Notes: a model not told the origin generated them from the sequence alone. A stretch of DNA of 64,000 bases from Thermoanaerobacterales bacterium (GCA_012840135.1 DUMA01000005.1:79518-143517), one strand, 5' to 3'; positions 35,621 to 44,128 are shown, numbered from the stretch's first letter. Translations and numbers: made by a program.

Positions 35621-35929
35621 TTATCTTATGCGGCGCAATATTACTTCTTCGTGTTTTGATACTTCTGCTTCGATTCTGTCCAGTTTATCGCTGTTCTGTT
35701 TATATCCATCGAACAGGGCCGAGAGTTTCTCGCCGTGTTCATGTTCGATTTTAACCACGGTTTTTTCAACCTTGTCAATTCTTTGTTCTATCTGATTAAA
35801 TCTTTCATCTACCTGGTTAAATCTTTCCCGCATTTCTGATTTCATTCCATCCATGTCAATAGTCAGTTTGCTTACTTGAGCAAGAACAAGTTCCAGTAAC
35901 TCCCTATCTGATGCATTATTATTGCTCAT
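35621..35929 (-). CDS. Coiled-coil hypothetical protein
   Basis: This protein of about 102 residues is dominated by heptad repeats (FNQVDERFNQIEQRIDKVEK and following). It lies between the ImmA-like and XRE genes in one operon. ATG 35929 is preferred since AGGAGG lies nine bases upstream; a nearer ATG at 35938 overlaps that site. A similar DERF/KIDEKF pattern occurs in the element protein at 51516. Function unknown. Confidence 0.75.
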   Translation of the reverse strand: MSNNNASDRELLELVLAQVSKLTIDMDGMKSEMRERFNQVDERFNQIEQRIDKVEKTVVKIEHEHGEKLSALFDGYKQNSDKLDRIEAEVSKHEEVILRRIR

Positions 35930-35950
35930 AGCTCTCATCCTCCTATTTTT

Positions 35951-36361
35951 TTATAAATCATCATTTGCGGCCTCTTCGTCCTCAATGGCCTTTATTACCC
36001 GAATTATTTTTTTAACGTCATTCGGCGTCATTTCTCGAATCTGTTTGAAAAGAAGCTTTAGGTCCTCGCGCTCCTTCAACTCATTCCAGAACTGCGCCAG
36101 CTCCGGATCATCGGAGACGGAGTCGGTGATTTTATCGGCAGTGGAGGGGGTGTCGAGCTGATCGTCTTTGTCCGACAGAAAATAATTAACCGGAACCCCT
36201 AGAGCTTTTGCAATAGCTTCGAGGGTTGATAAAGAAGGATTACTTCGTCCTGATTCTATATCAGCAATAAATGAATGCGAAATGTGCGCTAATTTCCCTA
36301 ATTCTCTTAGTGAAAGGTTTTTTTCTGTTCTGATTTTCTTCAACTTTTCGCCTAACAACAT
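35951..36361 (-). CDS. XRE-family repressor
   Basis: This protein of about 136 residues has an N-terminal Cro/CI-type helix-turn-helix (LRELGKLAHISHSFIADIESGRSNPSLSTLEAIAKAL, about 17-53) and an acidic C-terminal part that could be the oligomerisation domain and ImmA target. ATG 36361 follows a GGAGGATAT site. It is transcribed divergently from a second XRE gene, the classic lysis/lysogeny or ICE-switch layout. Confidence 0.9.
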   Translation of the reverse strand: MLLGEKLKKIRTEKNLSLRELGKLAHISHSFIADIESGRSNPSLSTLEAIAKALGVPVNYFLSDKDDQLDTPSTADKITDSVSDDPELAQFWNELKEREDLKLLFKQIREMTPNDVKKIIRVIKAIEDEEAANDDL

Positions 36362-36586
36362 TATATATCCTCCGTTCGATAATACCATACAAGATTATTA
36401 TATAATTTGGCATTGCAAATGTATATATAATTAATGTATGTAAATAACGAACAAAATACTGAGATATAATAAGATAATAGCTTTTAATTTGGTATAAATA
36501 GTTTAAAACGGTCGTGAATAACGAACTTGGCATTTTACAAACGGTCGTTATCAACATACAATAAAAATGAAGGGAGGCTAAAAAAC
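36362..36586. promoter_or_regulatory. Divergent operator region of the element's genetic switch
   Basis: Four related boxes occur between the two XRE genes: CGTTCGATAAT (36372-36382), ATAACGAAC (36451-36459), ACGGTCGTGAATAACGAAC (36507-36525) and ACGGTCGTTATCAAC (36541-36555). A further GTCGTT/AACGAC palindrome lies in the 3' end of the rightward XRE gene. The half-site looks like GTTCGnTA or TAACGAAC. The spacing suits competing repressors. Confidence 0.6.
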
Positions 36587-36850
36587 GTGATAGGAACCAC
36601 GCTTAGAAGACTAAGAAAACAAAAAGGGTTTACTTTGCGAAAATTTGCAAAGCTTTCGGGACTATCGCATAGTTTTATAAGCGATATAGAAAATGGTCGT
36701 TGTAATCCATCGATTGAAAGTTTACAAAAGATAGCAAATGCTTTAGATGTAAAGCCTCATATTTTTTTGACTGAATCGGTCGTTGGAAACGACCTCGATA
36801 AAAAACCAACCAGCAAACTGCATGATTTATATATTCGACGGTTGGATTAA
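36587..36850 (+). CDS. XRE-family regulator (divergent, Cro-like)
   Basis: This 87-residue protein starts at GTG 36587 behind AGGGAGG. The helix-turn-helix (LRKFAKLSGLSHSFISDIENGRCNPSIESLQKIANAL) closely resembles that of the divergent repressor (both have GLSHSFI or AHISHSFI and DIE(S/N)GR(S/C)NPS). The two proteins may therefore recognise the same boxes. It probably acts like Cro at the head of the rightward operon. Confidence 0.85.
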   Translation: MIGTTLRRLRKQKGFTLRKFAKLSGLSHSFISDIENGRCNPSIESLQKIANALDVKPHIFLTESVVGNDLDKKPTSKLHDLYIRRLD

Positions 36851-36912
36851 TTCTCCTTCGCTTTAACAGGACACAATCGTCTTTGCATATTATATCCCAG
36901 GGGGTGGACGTA

Positions 36913-37083
36913 ATGGCTTTGGTTAAGGAATACAAGCTCGGGAATACAAAAATAGAAATTTATGATGATGCATATAAGGATAAAACCCAGGAGGATATAG
37001 ACCGGATACTTAAACGAATAGCAAATATTATTTCAAAATCAGTATATTCCGCCGGATATGAAGAAAAAACAGGAGGCGCATAA
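36913..37083 (+). CDS. Small hypothetical element protein
   Basis: This 56-residue protein starts at ATG 36913 behind CAGGGGGTGG. Composition is mixed alpha/beta (KIEIYDDAYKDKTQEDIDRILKRIANI). I recognise no domain. It is the first of several short rightward genes with strong ribosome-binding sites. Confidence 0.65.
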   Translation: MALVKEYKLGNTKIEIYDDAYKDKTQEDIDRILKRIANIISKSVYSAGYEEKTGGA

Positions 37084-37084
37084 G

Positions 37085-37249
37085 TTGAAACAGAAACATA
37101 TCGATTTTGCAAATATTGAAGTTAATATCCTCGTGCGGCCCGAAAATAAAACTGCCGTTAAAAAGGCGATAGAACAGCTTGTTTTATGGGGAGCGATAGG
37201 TAACTATGAGAAGAAGGATATTATAAAAAGAATTAATGAAGTGGGGTGA
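37085..37249 (+). CDS. Small hypothetical element protein
   Basis: This 54-residue protein starts at TTG 37085; AGGAGG lies inside the end of the previous gene. Sequence LKQKHIDFANIEVNILVRPE, then helices. No known domain; translationally linked to the preceding gene. Confidence 0.6.
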   Translation: MKQKHIDFANIEVNILVRPENKTAVKKAIEQLVLWGAIGNYEKKDIIKRINEVG

Positions 37250-37284
37250 TGCCCCAAAATTTTTAACAGAAGGAGGGACAAGCA

Positions 37285-37428
37285 GTGTGGATATCATTCC
37301 GGCCGATAAAGGATAAAGAGCTTGTTTTAAGGGTTGTTGACGGTCTGGTAAAGTACAGGCCAGTGAAGGTCCATAAAAGCGAAGATGGCTGGATCATAAG
37401 TATCAAGCTACAATATCGAGCGGCATAA
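37285..37428 (+). CDS. Small hypothetical element protein
   Basis: This 47-residue basic protein starts at GTG 37285 behind AAGGAGGGA. The beta-rich sequence (KELVLRVVDGLVKYRPVKVH) resembles no family I know. It is followed 14 bp later by the sigma-like gene. Confidence 0.6.
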   Translation: MWISFRPIKDKELVLRVVDGLVKYRPVKVHKSEDGWIISIKLQYRAA

Positions 37429-37441
37429 AGGAGGTTGCAAA

Positions 37442-37993
37442 ATGGCATGGTCGAGTTGGTCGGAGCTTGAAGAAAGTTACAAAGGAACAGTATTAGCTCT
37501 GGAAGAAGCCAGGGCGAGGTTGATAAACGAATATAAGGGTGAAAATAATAGCTTTTGGTCTGACAAAGAGAATCTTGGCAGTATGGTAGCTGATGTAACA
37601 GAAGTGGCCAGGATTCTCAAACAAAAAGTATTGTATGAGTTTAATTCATTATCAGCGGAAGAGCTGGCGTTTTTGACGGACAGGCAGCGGGAAATAGCTG
37701 AGCTTCGGCAGCGGTATAACTACTATGAGATAGCACAAATGACAGGTTTACGGCCCGATGAGGCGTTTCACATATTCCAGCAGGCCGTGGCAAAAATTAA
37801 AAAAATTAAACACTGGCAGGAGAATAACATACCGCTGGGCCTCAGTCCTCAGCAAGAACAGATATACATATTATACCGTCAAGGGAAGAAAACAAAAGAA
37901 ATTGCTGAGATGCTTAAAACCTCATGTTCAAATGTCCGTTACCAGCTCACAACAATTAAAAAAAAGTTATTAGTAAAAACATGCAATAATTGA
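37442..37993 (+). CDS. Sigma-70 region 4-like phage-type transcription factor
   Basis: This 183-residue protein has two helix-turn-helix segments of sigma region 4 type, LTDRQREIAELRQRYNYYEI (about 78-97, with the following helix) and LSPQQEQIYILYRQGKKTKE (about 134-153, with EIAEMLKTSCSNVRY). Duplicated region-4-like domains occur in phage late regulators of the ArpU/RinA kind. It may switch on the downstream element genes. Starts at ATG behind AAAGGAGG. Confidence 0.75.
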   Translation: MAWSSWSELEESYKGTVLALEEARARLINEYKGENNSFWSDKENLGSMVADVTEVARILKQKVLYEFNSLSAEELAFLTDRQREIAELRQRYNYYEIAQMTGLRPDEAFHIFQQAVAKIKKIKHWQENNIPLGLSPQQEQIYILYRQGKKTKEIAEMLKTSCSNVRYQLTTIKKKLLVKTCNN

Positions 37994-38071
37994 CCACACT
38001 ACCAGTGTGTCCAAAAACAGGGAGCCGAAAGGCTTATTTATTTTGCCCATTAAAACCGGGAGGTGATATAA

Positions 38072-38425
38072 ATGGATATGAGGCTTTTCTCTATATTGGA
38101 AAAGCATGACAACTGGTCCAACGACGAAGGAGAAGAAAAAAACTTACAGGCCAAAGAGGCAATATGCGTTTTTTACGAGGAATTGCTGAAATACAAGCCA
38201 GTAAAAGATGGAAAAGCTATTATTATTCATAAAAGAATGTTTAATGAGGTATGTGTCAAGATACTGGCAAATATAAAACAAGCCTTTAAGGAGCAGAAGT
38301 ATATGAGGGCGGCTAATGAAATAATAACGCTAATGCATTATGAGCCAGGGAGAAGAATGGGAAGAACAATACATGAAAGTCTTAAAAAGCTGCTGAAAGA
38401 AGAATTGAGCCTGCAATCCTCATAA
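38072..38425 (+). CDS. Hypothetical element protein
   Basis: This 117-residue helical protein behind a GGGAGGTGAT site has no recognised motif. It lies between the sigma-like and ssb genes and is followed by a CAACAACCC hairpin. Confidence 0.65.
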   Translation: MDMRLFSILEKHDNWSNDEGEEKNLQAKEAICVFYEELLKYKPVKDGKAIIIHKRMFNEVCVKILANIKQAFKEQKYMRAANEIITLMHYEPGRRMGRTIHESLKKLLKEELSLQSS

Positions 38426-38498
38426 AAGGAAAAGGCTCATTTGTTTTGCATTAAAAAAACAACAACCCGCCGAAAGGCGGAAAAAGGAGAGGATAAAC

Positions 38499-38825
38499 GT
38501 GATTAATAACGTAACGCTTGTTGGCAGGCTTACCAAGGAGCCGGAATTAAAGGAGGCCAACAATGCTTCGGTTTGTTCTTTCACTATTGCCGTGGATAGG
38601 AACTATAAAAACAGCGCAGGGGAAAGAGAAACTGATTTTATCCCTATCACAGCCTGGAGAAAGCTGGCCGAAATCTGTGCGAAGAATTTAAGTAAGGGAA
38701 GGATGGTGGGAATCACAGGCAGGATTCAAACGCGGTCATGGGATACCGAAGATGGTAAAAGGGCATGGGCAATGGAAGTGGTGGCGGAGAACGTGGTTTT
38801 CCTGGATAAAAAGAAAGATGACTAG
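38499..38825 (+). CDS. ssb: Single-stranded DNA-binding protein
   Basis: This 108-residue SSB has an OB fold (INNVTLVGRLTKEPELKE, VCSFTIAVDRNYKN, TDFIPITAWRKLAEIC, KGRMVGITGRIQTRSW). The acidic C-terminal tail with DDDIPF that recruits repair proteins is missing; it ends in KKKDD. This is common for short element-encoded SSBs. The preceding GTG and AAAGGAGAGG fit the start. It lies directly before the palindrome cluster at 38825. Confidence 0.93.
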   Translation: MINNVTLVGRLTKEPELKEANNASVCSFTIAVDRNYKNSAGERETDFIPITAWRKLAEICAKNLSKGRMVGITGRIQTRSWDTEDGKRAWAMEVVAENVVFLDKKKDD

Positions 38826-38949
38826 CTGTGGATACTGCCGGTCCTGATGGATTTGTGGGCAAGTCGGAAAAGCGTGACTTGCCCACAAGCTCCACAGGCC
38901 CTTGGATAAGTCTCGCAAGATGCTCGACTTATCCACAGTATCGCACAGC
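38825..38949. repeat. Three-stem palindrome cluster with DnaA box behind ssb
   Basis: An outer 13-bp stem (38825-38837 with 38936-38949, one bulge) encloses two perfect hairpins. TGTGGGCAAGTC (38854-38865) pairs with GACTTGCCCACA (38876-38887), and TGGATAAGTC (38903-38912) pairs with GACTTATCCA (38926-38935). TTATCCACA at 38929-38937 is a consensus DnaA box and several arms are one or two changes from it. There is no ORF in the stretch. Possible roles are a single-strand origin, a replication origin or a structured RNA. Confidence 0.75.
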
Positions 38950-39008
38950 TTCTGCTACTGTTTTTTTATATATATTTTTATTTATTTTTTCCCTGGGGGT
39001 TGGACTGT

Positions 39009-39458
39009 ATGTTAAAGATTATACCCTGCAGCTTAAAGGAAGCAAATGAGTTCATTGATAATTTTCATAGACACCACGGTCCGGTGGTTGGACATAAATT
39101 TTCGATTGCAGCAGTGGATGAAAAGGGAAAAGTGAGGGGAGTAGCGGTAGCGGGCAGGCCGGTGGCCAGATTGTTGGACGATGGTTTTACGCTTGAGGTG
39201 ACCAGGTTGTGCACTGACGGAGTAAGAAACGGTTGCTCATTTTTATATGGGGCTATTCGCCGCATCGCCAAAGATATGGGATATAAAAAAGTTGTAACAT
39301 ATACCCTGATCACTGAACCGGGTTCATCTCTAAAAGCAGCAGGATGGAAATGCGTAAGTAAGACAAAAGGAGGTACCTGGAACCGGCCAAAAAGTAAAAG
39401 AATTAGAATTGATAAACATCCCACCGTGCCGAAACTAAGATGGGAAGTTATCTTATAG
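39009..39458 (+). CDS. Phage/element GNAT-like protein (XF1762 family)
   Basis: This protein of about 149 residues belongs to a family common in phages and ICEs (HRHHGPVVGHKFSIAA, then DDGFTLEVTRLCTDGVRNGCSFLYGAIRRIAKDMGY). The core resembles a GNAT acyltransferase, but its substrate is not known. The Cys/Gly/Trp-containing C-terminus (GWKCVSKTKGGTW) is typical of the family. It precedes the DNA methylase gene and may work with it. Confidence 0.8.
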   Translation: MLKIIPCSLKEANEFIDNFHRHHGPVVGHKFSIAAVDEKGKVRGVAVAGRPVARLLDDGFTLEVTRLCTDGVRNGCSFLYGAIRRIAKDMGYKKVVTYTLITEPGSSLKAAGWKCVSKTKGGTWNRPKSKRIRIDKHPTVPKLRWEVIL

Positions 39459-39476
39459 TCATTGGGAGGTGATATT

Positions 39477-40283
39477 TTGGGGCCTGTTTTGCGATATCCC
39501 GGGGCTAAATGGTCCATAGCGGATTGGATCATACAGCACTTTACGCCACATCAGGTTTATTTAGAGCCGTTTTTCGGCTCGGGTGCTGTATTTTTTAATA
39601 AGAGGCCTTCCAGAGTTGAGACCATTAATGATATTGACGGAGAGATTGTGAATTTGTTTCGCGTAATCAGGGAACGACCACAAGAATTGGCATCTCTGAT
39701 TGAGATGACCCCCTGGGCGAGGGATGAGTATTACATGTCTTTTGAAAGGACCGGTCATCCTCTGGAAGATGCCCGCAGGTTTCTTGTGAGGTGCTGGCAG
39801 GCTCATGGGAGTGATTATGCGACCAAACCGGGATGGAGGCACTGTATTGCCGGGAGAGATGCAAGTTACAGCCCTGTATGGGCGCAGCTGCCGCAGAGAA
39901 TTATGGAAGTTACTTACAGACTCAAAGATGCACAAATAGAAAATCAGCCGGCGGTAAAACTTATAGAAAGATACAGAAATCCAGATGTATTAATATATGC
40001 CGACCCGCCTTATATTTTATCCACCAGGGCAAGAAAACGCCGGTATACCTATGAGATGAACGACAGCGAACATATAGAGCTGCTTGAAGTACTGAATGAG
40101 CATCCGGGACCTGTTATTGTTTCAGGTTACTCAAACCAAATTTATGATAAGTATTTAAGACACTGGGTTAAGGAATCTATAAAAGCATTGGCTGAAAAAG
40201 GCCGGGTCAAAGAAGAAATAATCTGGATAAATCCCATTGCTGCCGAATATAACAGGCAATACAGTTTTTTAAGCGGCATATAA
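39477..40283 (+). CDS. Dam-type N6-adenine DNA methyltransferase
   Basis: This protein of about 268 residues belongs to the D12 class. Motif I reads YLEPFFGSGAVFF (about 30), with RYPGAKW near the N-terminus, NDIDGEIVNLFR, and catalytic YADPPYILSTRARK (motif IV, about 173). There is no restriction endonuclease gene beside it, so it is an orphan methylase. It could mark element DNA for replication control or protect it from host restriction. TTG 39477 behind GGGAGGTGAT is taken as the start. Confidence 0.92.
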   Translation: MGPVLRYPGAKWSIADWIIQHFTPHQVYLEPFFGSGAVFFNKRPSRVETINDIDGEIVNLFRVIRERPQELASLIEMTPWARDEYYMSFERTGHPLEDARRFLVRCWQAHGSDYATKPGWRHCIAGRDASYSPVWAQLPQRIMEVTYRLKDAQIENQPAVKLIERYRNPDVLIYADPPYILSTRARKRRYTYEMNDSEHIELLEVLNEHPGPVIVSGYSNQIYDKYLRHWVKESIKALAEKGRVKEEIIWINPIAAEYNRQYSFLSGI

Positions 40284-40299
40284 AAGAGGTGATAATAAA

Positions 40300-41004
40300 G
40301 TGACCGATACTATAATAACGACCTGGTGGAGTGCCGCCGGCGGTGTAGGCAAAACCACTCTTGCTGTAGCTCATGCCCAGGAACTTGCAAAGCAGCATAA
40401 GGATGACGTTGCCCTGATGGATTTTAGTGAGGCCAGGCCAGATATATACAAACTTCTAGACCAGGCTTTTTTAGATCCGAATAAAGTTTTAAATGCTATC
40501 GAAAATGGTGCGATAGCAAATATAAAAGATTTTATGTCTAAAAAAGGCAATATGTATGTTTTTACAGGGATCCCTTTAGAACAATTTGAGATGTTCCAGG
40601 AAAAGCATTTTTCGGCCATTATCCGGTCTGCTAAAGAAAATTTCAAACACATTATCATCGACACAAATGCCGGAATATTTTTCTCGGCCACAGCGGCAGC
40701 CCTTAAAGCCAGCGATAAGATAAACGTTGTTTTAAGACCGGATATCCTCTGTTTGGAAGATACGGCGACGATGATCAATTTTCTGTCCGAACGGTGGGGT
40801 ATAGACATAAACAGATTCAGATTTAATCTCAACCGAATCTTGCCTGGGAATCTGGATCTTGAAACTGCCGAAAGAGTCCTTGGAAGGGAGATTATAGAAA
40901 TATCCTTAAAACTGGGGAAAATACAAATGCCTTTTAAGAAGCCTAAAAAGGGCTTTTTTAATTTCCTGGAAAGGAGTATACACAATGCTTATAAATCCGT
41001 TTGA
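40300..41004 (+). CDS. tadZ: ParA/MinD-like ATPase of the Tad locus (TadZ/CpaE)
   Basis: This 234-residue P-loop ATPase with a deviant Walker A (SAAGGVGKTTLAVAHA, about 11-26) is followed by IIIDTNAG (Walker B). Position immediately before tadA, with a 20-bp overlap, is that of TadZ/CpaE, which places the pilus machine in the cell. It lacks the long receiver-like N-terminal domain of CpaE. GTG start behind AGAGGTGAT. Confidence 0.85.
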   Translation: MTDTIITTWWSAAGGVGKTTLAVAHAQELAKQHKDDVALMDFSEARPDIYKLLDQAFLDPNKVLNAIENGAIANIKDFMSKKGNMYVFTGIPLEQFEMFQEKHFSAIIRSAKENFKHIIIDTNAGIFFSATAAALKASDKINVVLRPDILCLEDTATMINFLSERWGIDINRFRFNLNRILPGNLDLETAERVLGREIIEISLKLGKIQMPFKKPKKGFFNFLERSIHNAYKSV

Positions 41005-42106
41005 GGTCCGTCCTGATAACGAAGCAGAACCGGAAAAGCCCCCAAAAGACTTAGCTGGCGAAATTGTAGACGAGCTGGTCATGAATAAATCCGAACTAAT
41101 TACCGCCGTCCAGGAAGAAAAGGCATCAAACGACACTCTCATACAAGAGATTAGAAATATCATCCGGGATAAAAAAATATGGGTTGAGGATTTAACATAT
41201 TTTGCCAAAAGAGTAGCAGATATCCTTTTCGGTTACGGCATACTTCAGCCGTATATCGATGACCCTGATATATCCGACATACTGGTGAATTCCAAAAACG
41301 TGGTATTCATAAAAAAATTCGGTACAAAGCTTAGGGTGCCGGTGGACTTCGGAAGTGAAGAAAATCTTCTGAAATACTGCTATAAAGTTGCGGCCATGTG
41401 TGGAGGCAAGCTGGATGAAAACTCTAACGCTGAAGCGGTTTTAACGGATAGAAAACGTAATATGAGGATAGTTATATCTCTGAAGCCTGTAAATGTTTTG
41501 TCGCCGTCCATCTGCATCCGTAAGCCCACTACCGGTTACACCCTGGCCGAGCTGGTGGACAAAGGTATGATTACCCAGAGCGAAAAAACATTCTTTGAAA
41601 CTGCTGTAAAGGAACGGAAAACAATAGTCATTGCCGGTAAGGGAGGCAGTGGGAAAACTACGCTGTTGGGTGCTTTGATTGATGAAATGCCGGAATATGA
41701 AAGGGGGCTTTTAATCCAGGAGACTTTCGAGATTAAACCGAGGCATCCTGATGTGGTCTGTAAACTGGTAAAGCTGTCGGATAATCCCGAAGTGAAGGAT
41801 TATACTCTCTTTGAACTGACAAAGATAGGGCTGCTGATGTCCCTGGACCGTATTTTCATCGGTGAGATTAAGGACAGGGAAGCCTTTGACTTTTTCAATG
41901 CGGTATATACCGGCCATACCGGGTCCATGGCCACGGTTCATGCCAATTCTGCCGGAGAGGTGGTAAACAGACTTGTGCAGCTGATGAAAAGGTGCGGGAC
42001 GGATATTCCTTTTGATGACCTGAGAGAAATGCTTTATTCGTCCCTGGACCTTGTTGTGTTTATGAAGGACTATAAAGTCGTCGAGATTGAAGAGGTGAGG
42101 GAGTGA
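40985..42106 (+). CDS. tadA: Tad pilus secretion ATPase (TadA/CpaF)
   Basis: This 373-residue secretion ATPase of the VirB11/CpaF group has an N-terminal domain with GYGILQPYIDDPDISDILVN (about 83-102) and Walker A IAGKGGSGKTTLLGAL (about 215). An Asp box (GLLIQETFEIKPRHP), Walker B (IFIGEIKDREAF) and the His box TGHTGSMATVHANS follow. It powers pilus assembly. A clear N-terminal match to the CpaF family distinguishes it from PilB-type ATPases. Confidence 0.94.
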   Translation: MLINPFEVRPDNEAEPEKPPKDLAGEIVDELVMNKSELITAVQEEKASNDTLIQEIRNIIRDKKIWVEDLTYFAKRVADILFGYGILQPYIDDPDISDILVNSKNVVFIKKFGTKLRVPVDFGSEENLLKYCYKVAAMCGGKLDENSNAEAVLTDRKRNMRIVISLKPVNVLSPSICIRKPTTGYTLAELVDKGMITQSEKTFFETAVKERKTIVIAGKGGSGKTTLLGALIDEMPEYERGLLIQETFEIKPRHPDVVCKLVKLSDNPEVKDYTLFELTKIGLLMSLDRIFIGEIKDREAFDFFNAVYTGHTGSMATVHANSAGEVVNRLVQLMKRCGTDIPFDDLREMLYSSLDLVVFMKDYKVVEIEEVRE

Positions 42107-42112
42107 GTCGTT

Positions 42113-43018
42113 CTGAGATTCATATTTGCGGCAAATGCTGTTTTGCTTTTTACTGCAGGTTATTTACTGCTTGACATAAAGTTAAACGTTTCCCGGTTTA
42201 AGCGCTTTTACTTCAGGGAATACGATAAGATTTTAAAGAAAGTCCTGGGAAACAGCGGCTTTTTAAAGAGAAGATATGACGACATCCGGAATGTCATACT
42301 GCGGTCGGGGATAAAGAATTACATACCGCTGGATGCTGGTGTATTTATCGTTTTGTGTATGGGTTTATTCGTAATGGTGTTTTTCTTTTTTAGAAAATTG
42401 GGCATCATGGCGGCTTTGATGTATGCGGGAGCGGCGGTATATGTGCCGTTTGCCGTTCTGTCTTTTATGACCGTGTTGAATCAGAGAAAGTTAAAAGGTA
42501 TGTATCTAAACTTCCTGAGCACTTTTTCGGGGTTTTTTAACATCGAAGGAAATATGGTAAATTCCATAAAGTCAACTTCAGAGTATGTCGGAGAGCCTTT
42601 GCGGTCCATACTCAGAAGGCATGTGATGGTGTACGAAAGGTCGATGAAAAGTATGGAGGAATTTTTGGACGGAATTATGGCAGAAATAAGCGACAGGGAG
42701 TTCAGGAAGTTTTTTAAGTTTGCAAAGCTCCACGCAAAATACGGCGAGAATTTCGGTAAGGCTTTATTCAAGCTTCGGGAGCAGGGGGAAAAGCTTTCAA
42801 ACGTGGAGAGCATGAAAGGAGCCGGTTCTTCCGTGGGGACCATGGTAATACTGCTGATGGTAGTAATAAATCTTTTGTTGATATTAAATCTCTCCAATGA
42901 CCCGGATGTGGTGTACACCCTTAAAAATACCATGACGGGGCAGGTGATAGCGGTTTCAAATGCGGCGGCGATTATTTTCGGGCTTTATATGATCAAGAAT
43001 ATCAATTCAGCAGGTTAG
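42113..43018 (+). CDS. tadB: Tad inner-membrane platform protein (TadB-like)
   Basis: This is a T2SS-F-type membrane protein of about 300 residues with hydrophobic segments near residues 12-25, 75-110 and 245-300, and a central cytoplasmic helical domain. It is one half of the TadB/TadC platform. No ATG, GTG or TTG lies near a ribosome-binding site. CTG 42113 follows GAGGTGAGGGAG and keeps the first helix; a TTG at 42143 would cut into it. Start uncertain. Confidence 0.85.
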   Translation: MRFIFAANAVLLFTAGYLLLDIKLNVSRFKRFYFREYDKILKKVLGNSGFLKRRYDDIRNVILRSGIKNYIPLDAGVFIVLCMGLFVMVFFFFRKLGIMAALMYAGAAVYVPFAVLSFMTVLNQRKLKGMYLNFLSTFSGFFNIEGNMVNSIKSTSEYVGEPLRSILRRHVMVYERSMKSMEEFLDGIMAEISDREFRKFFKFAKLHAKYGENFGKALFKLREQGEKLSNVESMKGAGSSVGTMVILLMVVINLLLILNLSNDPDVVYTLKNTMTGQVIAVSNAAAIIFGLYMIKNINSAG

Positions 43019-43030
43019 GAGGTGGACTAA

Positions 43031-43852
43031 ATTCTTTATCCCTTCATCCTTTTGACTGTATTGCTGGCAGCAGTTTTTTATATCGTGCTTGACGAATACC
43101 GGATATATTCATTCAGAAAAAGGATTTATTCCCTGAGTTTGAAAGATAGCATCACGGAAGCTGTCAATAGAACTGTTAAAAAGAATACTCTTGAGAAGAT
43201 AAGAGAAAAACTCCGAAGAGCCGGAAATCCTTTAAGCCTTACACCGGAAACATACATTTTGGCCAGAACGGGGCTTTTTATTTTTGCCATTTTTTATATC
43301 TTTCTCGTCGGCATGAAAGGCGCTCAGGCTGTTCTTTTTGCCATTGTTGCCTTCTTTGCCCTGGATATTTACATTTACTTTGAGCAGAAAGACAGGGAAG
43401 AGACTTTCAGAAACGAGATGCCTGAGATCGTGGATATGTTTGAGCTTGGAGCTGCAGCCGACGTGCCGATGGAGGATGTATTCCTTATAGCCGCTGAATC
43501 TGCGGAGTCTAAGGAGGTGAAAAAGGAGCTGGCGAAACTCTCCGCGGAATACTTCATCACCAGAGACAAGGAGGTGTGTCTTAAGAGATTCTGCAAAAAC
43601 ATAGGGCTGCCGGAGGTGAACGTGCTTTCCATGGCCCTGCTGCAGGGGGAAAAAACCGGGAGGACCCTGGATATACTTTCTTCTCTTTCTTCATCCCTGT
43701 TTAATACCGCCACGGCAAAGATAGTGCGGCAGGACAAAATGACTGACTATAAAGTCCTGGCGGCAATTTTTGTCCTGATGGCGTCAGTGGTGATGCTTTA
43801 TATGTATCCGTATTTTACCAATCTGGAAGGAGGATTGAAAAGCGTATTTTAA
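43031..43852 (+). CDS. tadC: Tad inner-membrane platform protein (TadC-like)
   Basis: This is the second T2SS-F-type protein, about 273 residues, with hydrophobic segments at both ends and a helical middle (EMPEIVDMFELGAAADVPMEDVF, typical of the family). It partners TadB. An in-frame ATT at 43031 lies eight bases after AGGAGG, while the first TTG (43052) has no site and trims the first helix. A rare ATT start is therefore proposed. Confidence 0.87.
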   Translation: MLYPFILLTVLLAAVFYIVLDEYRIYSFRKRIYSLSLKDSITEAVNRTVKKNTLEKIREKLRRAGNPLSLTPETYILARTGLFIFAIFYIFLVGMKGAQAVLFAIVAFFALDIYIYFEQKDREETFRNEMPEIVDMFELGAAADVPMEDVFLIAAESAESKEVKKELAKLSAEYFITRDKEVCLKRFCKNIGLPEVNVLSMALLQGEKTGRTLDILSSLSSSLFNTATAKIVRQDKMTDYKVLAAIFVLMASVVMLYMYPYFTNLEGGLKSVF

Positions 43853-43883
43853 CCAAATATCAATAGGAGGAGGTGAAAAATAC

Positions 43884-44078
43884 ATGATGAAAAAGCTTAA
43901 AGAGTTCTTTAAAAAACATCTCTTTAATAGAAAAGGCAACGATATTGTAGCCGTAGCTTTAATTCTGCTCTTTATAATCCTTGCGGTGGCTCCATATTTA
44001 AGGAATCTGGGCCAAACCACAAGCAACGGGGTAAATAACCTCAATACTCAGATGGAAGATGTGCTAAATGGCAATTAA
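43884..44078 (+). CDS. Small Flp/Tad-type prepilin
   Basis: This 64-residue protein has a basic leader (MMKKLKEFFKKHLFNRKG) followed by NDIVAVALILLFIILAV and a short polar tail. The KG|N junction before a hydrophobic helix is the expected processing site for the prepilin peptidase at 59424. It is the likeliest major pilin of the locus, although it lacks the Glu-Tyr of canonical Flp. GGAGGAGGTG site. Confidence 0.75.
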   Translation: MMKKLKEFFKKHLFNRKGNDIVAVALILLFIILAVAPYLRNLGQTTSNGVNNLNTQMEDVLNGN

Positions 44079-44128
44079 TCCGGGGAGGTGATGAGGAGGG
44101 AGGGAAATATCCCCTCCCTCCAAAAAAA

